This document shows, one piece after another, positions 53,795 to 61,405 of a stretch of 64,000 nt of DNA (positions are counted from its first letter, which is position 1; each line of letters starts with the position of its first letter). Below the pieces are notes generated by a model, which did not search any database, was not told where the DNA came from, and saw only the letters and a list, made by a program, of their open reading frames with translations. The stretch is from Rohdeia mirabilis. GTDB taxonomy: Bacteria > Planctomycetota > UBA1135 > GCA-002686595. The stretch is taken from the NCBI GenBank assembly GCA_007750655.1, contig CP036290.1:3534001-3598000 (forward strand), given 5' to 3'. The position numbers and the translations under genes are program-made.

Positions 53795-54969
53795 AGCGGT
53801 CGGACACGCAGCCGGGGCCGGCAACCGCTGGAGCGGTCGAACGCCGCGTGCGCATCCGCACCGGCCCCGAACCGCGCGTCCTCCTGCTCGGGCACGTGCT
53901 GGATCAAGGACGCTCGGGCGTCGGACGCTGGGCCGAGCAGATGCTGCCGCGCCTGGCCGCCGAACTGGCCGCGCGCGGTGGACGACTCGCGGTCACGACG
54001 CCGCCGGGCGCGACTTCGAGTCTCGTTCCCGACGGCGCCGACGCGATCGAGCTGGACGTGCCCAGCGGTCCGCCGTTCGTGCGCTGGCAGCGCGAGGGAC
54101 CGGCGGTGCGGCGCTGCCTCGACGCGGCGCGCGCGGCCGGTCGCCCGTTCGACTGGGTCCACACCGCGCACCTGCCGTTGCCGCGCCGCTTGCCGCGCGA
54201 CCTCGTGCGCGTGAGTTGGCTCGTGCACGACCTGCGTCAGTTGACCGCGTCGCTCGTCGGCACCGGCCGGCGTCTGATCGCACCGACCTTGTACCGCGCC
54301 GCCGCGCGCCGCGCGGATCTCGTGTGCACGGTCAGTGAACACGTGGCGGAGCTCCTGCGCGAGCGGTTCGGTTCGCACCTCGCGGACGGTGCGCCGCTGG
54401 TCGTGCACAACGGTGCGGACCACCTGCCGCTGCATCCGCGTTCCGACCGCGCCGACGACGGGTTCGGCCCGTTCCTACTGGGCATCGGTCACCTCGAACG
54501 GCGCAAGAACGTCGCGGTCGTCCTGGACGCTCTGGCGCTCGAGCCGACGCTTCCGGACCTGGTCTGGATCGGTCGCGGTCCCGAGCGCGCGCGACTCGAA
54601 CGCCTGGCCCGCGAACTCGGCGTGGCGCAGCGCGTGACGTTCCTCGACGGCGCGGACGACGAGGACTTGGCGCGTTCCTACTCCCGCGCGGCCTGCGTGG
54701 TGCTGCCGTCGCTGCTCGAGGGCTTCGGACTCGTGGCCGCCGAAGCGCTGCGAGCGGGAGTTCCGCTCGTGCACGCGCGCGCCGGCGCTCTGCCCGAGGT
54801 GGCCGGTGGACACGGCTACCCGTTCGAGGCCACCGATCCCCACGATCTGGTCCGCACGCTGAGCGACGCGCTGGACTGTGGCGCGCCCGAGGCAGGCCGC
54901 ACGCACGCGGCGCGCTTCACCTGGGACCGAGCGGCGCGCGCGCTCGCGGACGCCTGGTGCCGGGCGTAG
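53791..54969 (+). CDS. Glycosyltransferase family 4 (second of a pair)
   Basis: 392 residues from ATG 53791. N-terminal half: RVLLLGHVLDQGRSGVGRWAEQM and FDWVHTAHLPLPRRLPRDLVRVSWLVHDLRQ. C-terminal half: LLGIGHLERRKNVAVVLDAL and CVVLPSLLEGFGLVAAEALRAGVPLVHA, with the classical EGFGL...EA donor-binding pair kept. Translationally coupled to the GT4 before it. Its stop codon is the first base pair of the 42-bp palindrome arm. Confidence 0.9.
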   Translation: MKRSDTQPGPATAGAVERRVRIRTGPEPRVLLLGHVLDQGRSGVGRWAEQMLPRLAAELAARGGRLAVTTPPGATSSLVPDGADAIELDVPSGPPFVRWQREGPAVRRCLDAARAAGRPFDWVHTAHLPLPRRLPRDLVRVSWLVHDLRQLTASLVGTGRRLIAPTLYRAAARRADLVCTVSEHVAELLRERFGSHLADGAPLVVHNGADHLPLHPRSDRADDGFGPFLLGIGHLERRKNVAVVLDALALEPTLPDLVWIGRGPERARLERLARELGVAQRVTFLDGADDEDLARSYSRAACVVLPSLLEGFGLVAAEALRAGVPLVHARAGALPEVAGGHGYPFEATDPHDLVRTLSDALDCGAPEAGRTHAARFTWDRAARALADAWCRA

Positions 54970-55082
54970 ATTGTCGGTACGGCGTCAGGCACGAATCTGC
55001 CACCTGCCGCCGAAGACGCTGCGATTCGCAGGGTCCCGGCGCGGCAGGTGGCAGATTCGTGCCTGACGCCGTACCGACAATC
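54969..55082. repeat. 114-bp palindromic element (REP/MITE-like)
   Basis: Two perfect 42-bp arms (54969-55010 and 55041-55082) with a 30-bp spacer that itself holds a 6-bp stem (55019-55031). It begins in the last base of the GT4 stop and ends 11 bp before the next start codon. The outer part CGGTACGGCGTCAG also occurs at 47137-47150. It is most like a REP-type or miniature inverted-repeat mobile element and should form a very stable hairpin in RNA. Confidence 0.85.
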
Positions 55083-55093
55083 CACACGAGACC

Positions 55094-56101
55094 ATGAAGT
55101 CGCGACGCCAGATCCTCAAGCTCTCCGCCCACCTCGCGGCACTCCCGATCGCCACCGCGGCGCTCGGGGACGCGAACCACGCCGACCCCACGAACATGAC
55201 GAACTCGCAGAGCGCGCCGACCGACGACGAAGAGCACCCGCCGCCGTTCGAGATCTCGCTCGCCCAGTGGTCGCTGCACCGCACGCTGCGCTCCGGCGAA
55301 CTCACGCACCTTCGTTTCGCGCCCTTCGCCCGGTCGAAGTTCGACATCGCGGCCGTCGAGTACGTCAGCACGTTCTTCGAGCGCGGCGCGACGGACTTCA
55401 GCTACCTCGAGGACGTGCGGCGCGCGGCCGACGACGCGGGCGTTCGCAGCCTGTTGATCATGGTCGACGGCGAAGGACGACTCGGAGCGGAGGACGCCGG
55501 CGAACGACGCCAGGCCGTCCAACGCCACTTCAAGTGGCTGGCCGCGGCGCGCCTGCTCGGCTGTCACTCCATTCGCGTCAACGCCGCCGGTTCCGGACCG
55601 CGCGACGAGCACAGCCAGCGCGCCGCCGAGTCCCTGCACCACCTGTGCGAAGTGGCCGACGAGTACGCCCTCAGCGTGATCGTCGAGAACCACGGGGGCC
55701 CCTCGTCCGACGGCGCGTGGCTGGCCGAGACGATTCGCCGCGCGGACCACCCGCGCTGCGGCACGCTGCCCGACTTCGGCAACTTCCTCGTCAGCCGCAC
55801 CGAGCGCGACGACGGCGGCTTCGACGACGTGTGGTACGACCGCTACCGGGGCGTCGAGGAACTGATGCCCTACGCCAAGGCCGTCAGCGCGAAGTCCCAC
55901 GACTTCGACGAGAACGGCACGGAGACGCGCACGGACTTCGAGCGGATGCTGCGGATCGTTCTCGACGCCGGGTACCACGGTTTCGTCGGCATCGAGTACG
56001 AAGGTCAGCGCCTGTCCGAGGTCGACGGCATCGAGGCCACGCAGCGTCTGCTCGAACGGGTCCGATCCGGCCTCGCGACGGCGCGCCCCGACGGACGCTG
56101 A
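55094..56101 (+). CDS. Sugar phosphate isomerase/epimerase-type TIM barrel
   Basis: 335 residues. The leader MKSRRQILKLSAHLAALPIATAAL is like a short Tat signal (SRRQ then a hydrophobic stretch), so it may be exported. The xylose-isomerase-like TIM barrel follows: FEISLAQWSLHRT, AARLLGCHSIRVNAAGS, LSVIVENHGGPSSDG, GTLPDFGNF, and HGFVGIEYEGQRL. The Glu, His, Asp and Glu of these strands are the expected metal ligands. Substrate unknown; a role in degrading exported sugars is plausible. Confidence 0.8.
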   Translation: MKSRRQILKLSAHLAALPIATAALGDANHADPTNMTNSQSAPTDDEEHPPPFEISLAQWSLHRTLRSGELTHLRFAPFARSKFDIAAVEYVSTFFERGATDFSYLEDVRRAADDAGVRSLLIMVDGEGRLGAEDAGERRQAVQRHFKWLAAARLLGCHSIRVNAAGSGPRDEHSQRAAESLHHLCEVADEYALSVIVENHGGPSSDGAWLAETIRRADHPRCGTLPDFGNFLVSRTERDDGGFDDVWYDRYRGVEELMPYAKAVSAKSHDFDENGTETRTDFERMLRIVLDAGYHGFVGIEYEGQRLSEVDGIEATQRLLERVRSGLATARPDGR

Positions 56102-56145
56102 CACACTGGCGGACGCTGATCCACCGACGGACGCTGAGACACCGG
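56092..56145. repeat. 18-bp tandem repeat across a stop codon
   Basis: Three consecutive 18-bp units beginning at 56092, 56110 and 56128, each with the exact decamer CGGACGCTGA. The TGA in the first unit is the stop of the TIM-barrel gene, and the other two repeat that stop in frame. Possibly a slippage product or a regulatory spacer before the porin gene. Confidence 0.7.
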
Positions 56146-56193
56146 CGCGACCTCAGGCACCAGTTCACCCCCCCCAAGCTCCCTCCCCACCCC

Positions 56194-57603
56194 ATGCTCG
56201 CTCTTCGATTCCACCGCGCCGCCGCGTGCGGCCTCGTGCTCCTCGTCCCGCTGCCGGTGGTCCACGCCCAGGGCGAAGCCGCGAACGACGCGTCCCGTCC
56301 GTCCTTCGCCTTCCTGCGCCAGGACGAGGACTGGTCGGACTTCGACGGACCGTACCTGCACTGGAGCGACGAACTGAAGAACATGCGCACGTCGCCCTAC
56401 GTGCGCGTCACGGTCGGCGGATCGCTGCGCGCGCGCTACGAGCGCTTCACCGGCTTCGACTTCGGGCCGCCGGCCCCGGCGGACGACACCGACGGCTATC
56501 TGCTGACGCGCGCGTTCGTGCACGCGGACCTCTCGATCGACGACGACCAGCGACTGTTCGCCGAGATCAAGACCGCGCAGGCCACGGACCGTTCGCTGCC
56601 CGGCGGCCGGCGCGGCGTCGACATCGACACGCTCGACCTGCAGCAGTTCTTCTACGAGCTCGACTGGTCCGGCGCCGGCGGCGACTTCGAACTGCGACTC
56701 GGGCGGCAGATGCTGTCGTTCGGCGCGCAACGGCTCGTCAGCCCGCTGCCCTGGGGCAACGCGCTGCGCACCTGGGACGGCGGCGCCCTCACGTGGTCGA
56801 ACGACGAGCTCGAGGTGACGGGCTTCTACACCCAGTTCGTCCCGGTCATGAAGACCGACTTCAACGAGGCCGATCCGCAGAACGCCCTGTGGGGTCTGTA
56901 CGCCACGCGCCGCCCGCAGGAGGACACGCTGGGCACGGACCTGTACCTGCTGGGGAGCGAACGGGACCCGCGGACGTTCAACGGCACGACGGGCGAGGAC
57001 CAACGCCTGACCATCGGACTGCGTCTGTTCGGCGACCTGGGTTCGGGCTTCGACCTGGACGTCGAGACCGCGATGCAGACGGGCGAGGTCGGGGACGCCG
57101 ACGTGGACGCCTCGATGTTCGCGCTTGAGGTCGGACACCGCTCCGAACCCGGTGCGATGCGCCTGTTCGCCGGACTCGACGTGGCGACCGGCGACGACGC
57201 GAGCGGTGGCGACGTCGAGACGTTCGACCCCCTCTTCCCGCTCGGCCACGCCTACCTCGGCCAGGCCGACGCCGTGGGTCGGTCCAACGTGGTCGCGCTC
57301 TCGATCGGTGCCGAACAGCGCTTCGACCAGAACTGGAGCGGTCGCGCCGCGCTCTACGGGTTCCGCCTCGCGGACGACGACGACGCGCTGTACGACGCGG
57401 GCGGCAGGCCGATCATCGCGGGCGGTTCCGCGACCTCGAACACCGTCGGCTACGAACTCGACCTGCGCGCGACCTACACCGTCGACGCGCGCACGAGCTT
57501 CGAAGCGGGCTACAGCTACTTCCTGGGCGGGGACGCGCTGGAAGAGGCCGGCCGGGACGAGAACGAGACGTTCTTCTACCTGCAGGCCTCGACGCGCCTT
57601 TAG
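56194..57603 (+). CDS. Alginate-export (AlgE-like) outer-membrane porin
   Basis: 469 residues with a cleavable signal (ends VVHAQ). The barrel shows many amphipathic strands of the AlgE/alginate-export domain: RVTVGGSLRARYERFTGFDFG, LFAEIKTAQATDR, FELRLGRQMLSFGAQRLVSPLPWGNALRTWDGGALTW, and a strong terminal STRL after FFYLQA. The LGRQ...RTWDG sequence is characteristic. It probably passes an anionic polymer or a small solute. Reads in the same direction as the TIM-barrel gene. Confidence 0.8.
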   Translation: MLALRFHRAAACGLVLLVPLPVVHAQGEAANDASRPSFAFLRQDEDWSDFDGPYLHWSDELKNMRTSPYVRVTVGGSLRARYERFTGFDFGPPAPADDTDGYLLTRAFVHADLSIDDDQRLFAEIKTAQATDRSLPGGRRGVDIDTLDLQQFFYELDWSGAGGDFELRLGRQMLSFGAQRLVSPLPWGNALRTWDGGALTWSNDELEVTGFYTQFVPVMKTDFNEADPQNALWGLYATRRPQEDTLGTDLYLLGSERDPRTFNGTTGEDQRLTIGLRLFGDLGSGFDLDVETAMQTGEVGDADVDASMFALEVGHRSEPGAMRLFAGLDVATGDDASGGDVETFDPLFPLGHAYLGQADAVGRSNVVALSIGAEQRFDQNWSGRAALYGFRLADDDDALYDAGGRPIIAGGSATSNTVGYELDLRATYTVDARTSFEAGYSYFLGGDALEEAGRDENETFFYLQASTRL

Positions 57604-57637
57604 TGGCGCGCGCGGCCGCTCGAGTGGCGCACGGCCC

Positions 57638-58360
57638 TCAGCTCACCAGCACGTAGGCACCGAAAGCCAGCGCGCCGGCGAAGGCGAGGACCCCCACGTA
57701 CGTCAGGGCCTGGATCCAGGCGGGCTGTTGCGTCAGCTCGCCGCGGACCAGACCCGAGCGGGCCTGGGACTCCTCGGCCAGGAACTGCGCCGAGCGCACC
57801 TGGGCCTGGGAGAGGCCCGAGCGCTCGCCGGCGGGCGCTGCGGCCTTGGCTGCAGCTTTGGAAGCGGTCGACCCGACCTGGATCTCCGCCGGTTCCTCGA
57901 ACTCGAACCCGCCCGAGTCGTCGGCGGGCGAATCGTCGGCGGGCGGGTCGTTGCGCTGCGCGGGCGCGCGCCGGGGCGCAGCGGCCGCGGCCTGCGGGGC
58001 AGGCGGCGCCGGCCCGTCGAGATCGAACTCGAAGTCGTCCTCGATCACGTCGCCGGCGGGTGCGGCCGCCCCGGAAGCTGGGGCCTCGACCCGCAGCGGG
58101 AACTCGCCCAGGAGCAGCTCGAGGCCCGGGGTCAGCTCGACCTCGGCGACGCGCTCGCCGCCCGCGAAGAGGCCGTTGCGACTCCCGGCGTCGACGCAGA
58201 ACCAGCGCTCGCCGCGGCGTTCGATGCGCGCGTGGACGCGACTGACCGAACCGTGGACCACCACCAGCTCGCAGGCGGGCAGTCGACCGATGCGCGCACC
58301 GTCGTCGAGCTGGACGGGACGCCCAGCACCGGGGCCTTCGGTCGGGACGAGTCGGATCAT
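57638..58360 (-). CDS. FHA-domain protein with C-terminal membrane helix
   Basis: 240 residues from ATG 58360. N-terminal FHA fold (1-95) with the classical signature: ARIGRLPACELVV, GSVSRVHARI (Ser-x-x-His), AGSRNGLFAGG (Asn-Gly). So it should bind phosphothreonine peptides. A long acidic, Pro/Ala-rich linker leads to a single C-terminal membrane helix (WIQALTYVGVLAFAGALAFGAYVL), which leaves the FHA domain in the cytoplasm. It differs from the FHA protein at 11 kb, where the helix is in the middle. Confidence 0.8.
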   Translation of the reverse strand: MIRLVPTEGPGAGRPVQLDDGARIGRLPACELVVVHGSVSRVHARIERRGERWFCVDAGSRNGLFAGGERVAEVELTPGLELLLGEFPLRVEAPASGAAAPAGDVIEDDFEFDLDGPAPPAPQAAAAAPRRAPAQRNDPPADDSPADDSGGFEFEEPAEIQVGSTASKAAAKAAAPAGERSGLSQAQVRSAQFLAEESQARSGLVRGELTQQPAWIQALTYVGVLAFAGALAFGAYVLVS

Positions 58361-58463
58361 CGCGCGGGAGGATAGCCGATCGCGCGGGCGTGGCGCGCTC
58401 GCGGACCCCGCGCCCGCCCCGGCTCGGTTGACGTAGCCCACCGGCGCAGCGTGAAGTGATCGC

Positions 58464-59378
58464 GTGACCGAGCCCGTCCGCAGTCCGGCCCTCGTGGCCA
58501 GCGGCGTCGCGCGCGACTTCCGCAGCGGATTCTGGCTGCGGTCGCGGCGCGTCCTCGGACCGTTCGACCTCGCCGTCGAGCCGGGTCGCGCCGTGGGCCT
58601 GATGGGTCCGAACGGTTCGGGGAAGAGCACGTTCCTGCGCCTGGCCGCCGGCGTCGACCGACCCAGTGCCGGCTCGGTGCGCGTGCTCGGACTGGATCCC
58701 GCGAGCGCAGCGGGGCGCGCGCGCACGGGACTTCTGCCCGACGGCTTCCCCTTCCCCGGTGAGTTGAACGGGCGCGAAGTCCTCGACCTGGTCGCGCGCC
58801 TGCGCGGCGTGCGGTCCGAGAGCGCGCGCGAACGTCGCGCCCTCGTCGACGGGTGGATCGAGCGCGTCGGACTGACCGCCGCGGGTCGCCGCGCGACGCG
58901 CCGCTATTCGACCGGCATGAAACGGCGTCTCGCGCTGGCCTGCGCGTTGATCCACGAACCGGCGGTCCTGTTGCTCGACGAGCCCGGCGCCGGTCTCGAC
59001 GCCGAGGGCTTCGAGGTCCTGGCCGCGGCGCTCGACGAACGGCTCGGCGCCGGCACCGCCGTCGTGCTCTGTTCGCACCACGGCAGCGAGCTGTTCCGCC
59101 ACTGCGACCGGATCGCCGTCCTGATCGACGGGACCAGCGCCTGGGAAGGACCGGCCGCGGAACTGGCGCGACGGGCGTCGGCGATCGAGGTGGAGATCGA
59201 GTTCGACGGGGCCGACGCGAACGGGGACGACTCACGATCCACCGACTCACGGTCCACCGGCGAACGGCTCGCCGAGGCCGCGAGCGCGACGGGTGGTCGA
59301 CTGGTCGCGACGCGCCCGTCCTCCGCGTCGACGGCGCGGCTGTTCGCGGACCTCGCACGCGCCCGGGACCGAGCGTGA
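58464..59378 (+). CDS. ABC transporter ATP-binding protein
   Basis: 304 residues from GTG 58464. Walker A GPNGSGKST, signature YSTGMKRRLALACAL (LSGGQ in most families is YSTGM here), Walker B LLLDEP and the H loop CSHHGSE. The C-terminal ~60 residues, rich in Asp/Ser/Arg (repeat DSRST, DSRST), are not part of the domain. This is the GldA/NosF-like branch that pairs with a membrane permease. GTGA overlap with the permease gene. Confidence 0.9.
   Translation: MTEPVRSPALVASGVARDFRSGFWLRSRRVLGPFDLAVEPGRAVGLMGPNGSGKSTFLRLAAGVDRPSAGSVRVLGLDPASAAGRARTGLLPDGFPFPGELNGREVLDLVARLRGVRSESARERRALVDGWIERVGLTAAGRRATRRYSTGMKRRLALACALIHEPAVLLLDEPGAGLDAEGFEVLAAALDERLGAGTAVVLCSHHGSELFRHCDRIAVLIDGTSAWEGPAAELARRASAIEVEIEFDGADANGDDSRSTDSRSTGERLAEAASATGGRLVATRPSSASTARLFADLARARDRA
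59229..59258. repeat. 15-bp tandem duplication in the ABC gene
   Basis: Two 15-bp copies, differing at one base, encoding DSRST twice in the C-terminal tail of the ATP-binding protein. In-frame, so harmless to translation. Confidence 0.6.
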
Positions 59379-60526
59379 GTTCGCACCGGTCGAGTTCGCG
59401 GCGCGCGTGCACGGCGGCACTGGCCGTCGCCGGACTCGCGTTCCGGCGCACGGCGCGCGTCGCGTGGCTCGCCATCCCGGCGGCGCTCGTTCCGCGCTGG
59501 GTCGAGCGCGACGCGTCCGTGACCGACGCGACGCTGTGGGGCACCGGATCGATGGCCCGGAGCGTGGGCGGCGCGGCCTTCGACGCGAGCTTCGCCTACG
59601 CCACCGCGTTCGCAGCGCTGGGCGTGATCGCGCTGTGCGCCCACGCCGGGCGCCTGCGCGAGGAAGAAGCCGACGGCTTGGCGCAGACACCGGTCGCGCG
59701 CGGCACGACGGCGTTCGCGACCTGGTGCGGTGGCGGCGCGGCCCTGGTACTCGCGCTCCTGTGCGCGTCGACGGCGGCCTGGGCCGGTGGCGCGCGCGTC
59801 GGAGCGGAACACGTGGCCCTGCGCCAGATCACGTCCGCGCCGCTCAACCTGTTGGGCGAGACCGACGCGCGGTCGCTGAGCGTGGCGGGCGAGGAACTGC
59901 GCGGTGCGACACGACTGCGCGCGCGGCTGGTCACGCTCCCCGATCGCGGCCCGGTCGTGTACGCGTCCTTCCGGGTGGATCGAACGCGCTACGAGGGTGC
60001 CGCGGTGAACGGCGTCGCGCTGCACGACGACCCCGCGACCCGACGCACCGAAGGCACGGTCTGGGCCAATCGAACGCTCGAGGTCGACCTCCCGTCCGGG
60101 ACCGGTGACGTCAGGGTGACACTCGCGCGACTCGGCACGGGCGCGGGCCTGACGCTCGAGCGCGACGGACTCACGGCGCTCGGGCCCGTTCGGACGGGGC
60201 TCGACGCGGAACTCGCGCTGGCCTTCGCTGCGGCGTCGGCCCTGCTCGCGGCTGCAGCGCTCGTGCTGGCCCTGCGCCCCTACCTGTCGACCGCGTTCTC
60301 GGTCGCGATCGCCGCTTCGATCTGGCTCGGCGCGCTGTCCGGCGCCCCCGCGCTCGCCGCCTGGCCCGGCGCCGACCTCGGACGTCGGCTCGAACTCGTG
60401 GGGACCGGCGTCGCGCCACGGCTGGTGGACGATCCGACGACGCTCGCCGTGGCCGCGGCGATCGTCCTCGTGTCCCTCGTCGTCGCAGCCCGCGCACCGC
60501 GCACCGCGCGCGAGGTGGGAGCGTGA
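59375..60526 (+). CDS. ABC-type membrane permease-like protein
   Basis: 383 residues from GTG 59375. An N-terminal block of about three helices, a central extracytoplasmic domain (about 160-270: RLRARLVTLPDRGPVVYASFRVDRTRYEG) and four helices at the C-terminus (LALAFAAASALLAAAALVLALRP, then VSLVVAA). It follows the ATP-binding gene by overlap and is the likely permease. No substrate motif. The central beta domain is unusual for a GldF-type permease. Confidence 0.7.
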   Translation: MSSHRSSSRRACTAALAVAGLAFRRTARVAWLAIPAALVPRWVERDASVTDATLWGTGSMARSVGGAAFDASFAYATAFAALGVIALCAHAGRLREEEADGLAQTPVARGTTAFATWCGGGAALVLALLCASTAAWAGGARVGAEHVALRQITSAPLNLLGETDARSLSVAGEELRGATRLRARLVTLPDRGPVVYASFRVDRTRYEGAAVNGVALHDDPATRRTEGTVWANRTLEVDLPSGTGDVRVTLARLGTGAGLTLERDGLTALGPVRTGLDAELALAFAAASALLAAAALVLALRPYLSTAFSVAIAASIWLGALSGAPALAAWPGADLGRRLELVGTGVAPRLVDDPTTLAVAAAIVLVSLVVAARAPRTAREVGA

Positions 60527-61140
60527 TGCGCGTGCGTGCGACGGTCGTCCTGGTGCCGCTGTGCGGAGTCGTCCTCGTGACGCTCGGTTGGCTCGGCGGT
60601 GCAGGTAGCGAACGCACCGCGCGCGGCGGCTCGTCGCTCGTCGGGCCGATCGCGGGCGTGGCGGCGAGCGTGCAGTGGGTGCGGGCGCATCACGAGCTGC
60701 GCAACGGTCGCGACGCGCGCGGCTTCGCCCTGGCCGAGACGGCGCTGGCCCTCGACCCCGGCGCGACGAACGGTTGGAGCCTGCTCGTCGACCATCAGCT
60801 GCGCGCCCTGGGCAGCCACCTGCGCGAGCCGGATCCCGATCGCCGCCGCGCGTGGATCGAGAGCGCCCTCTCGACCGCCGAGCGGGGACTGGTTGCCGCG
60901 CGCGATCCGGCTCGTCTGGCGGTCGACACCGCCGTCGGGCTGTGGATCCTGGCCGAGGCCGACGACGTGCCCACCTGGCCGGGTGGACGGGCCGGCCTCG
61001 TGGCGGAGGCGCGCGCGTGGTTCGAGCGGGCGCGCGACCTCGGCAGCCCCGCCGCCGCCGACTTCCTGCGGCTCGTGGACGAGGAGGCGGTGAGCGGAGC
61101 TGCGGACGGCGTCGAGCCGCACCCGGGCCCGGGCGGCTGA
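60523..61140 (+). CDS. Membrane-anchored helical protein of the ABC operon
   Basis: 205 residues; GTG 60523 overlaps the previous stop and an ATG follows as the second codon. One N-terminal membrane helix (VVLVPLCGVVLVTLGWLGG), then a helical outer domain with TPR-like features (ARGFALAETALALDPGATNGWSLLVDHQLRALG). Its place, third in a chain of 4-bp overlaps, says it works with the transporter, for example as a periplasmic adaptor. No family recognised. Confidence 0.65.
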   Translation: MMRVRATVVLVPLCGVVLVTLGWLGGAGSERTARGGSSLVGPIAGVAASVQWVRAHHELRNGRDARGFALAETALALDPGATNGWSLLVDHQLRALGSHLREPDPDRRRAWIESALSTAERGLVAARDPARLAVDTAVGLWILAEADDVPTWPGGRAGLVAEARAWFERARDLGSPAAADFLRLVDEEAVSGAADGVEPHPGPGG

Positions 61141-61405
61141 GCGGGGCCCCTCCCTCCCCACCGCTCGATGGCGCCTGCGCGGGGCGCCGCAGGGAACCCA
61201 GGGCTCCGCCGCCCGTCCCGATCCCTGCCGAAATGCCCCCGACCCGTGCCGGGGCAACCGGATCTACCCCAGGTGGATGCCGCGAAAGCCCTTTGCACCG
61301 GTGCTCGCGAACGGTTGCCAGCCGCCGGGCACGGGTAGTCTTCGCCTGGGCGGCGCGCCCGTCGCAGCCGCCCTCACGCCCACCCATCCCCAGCGTCCGT
61401 CGCCC

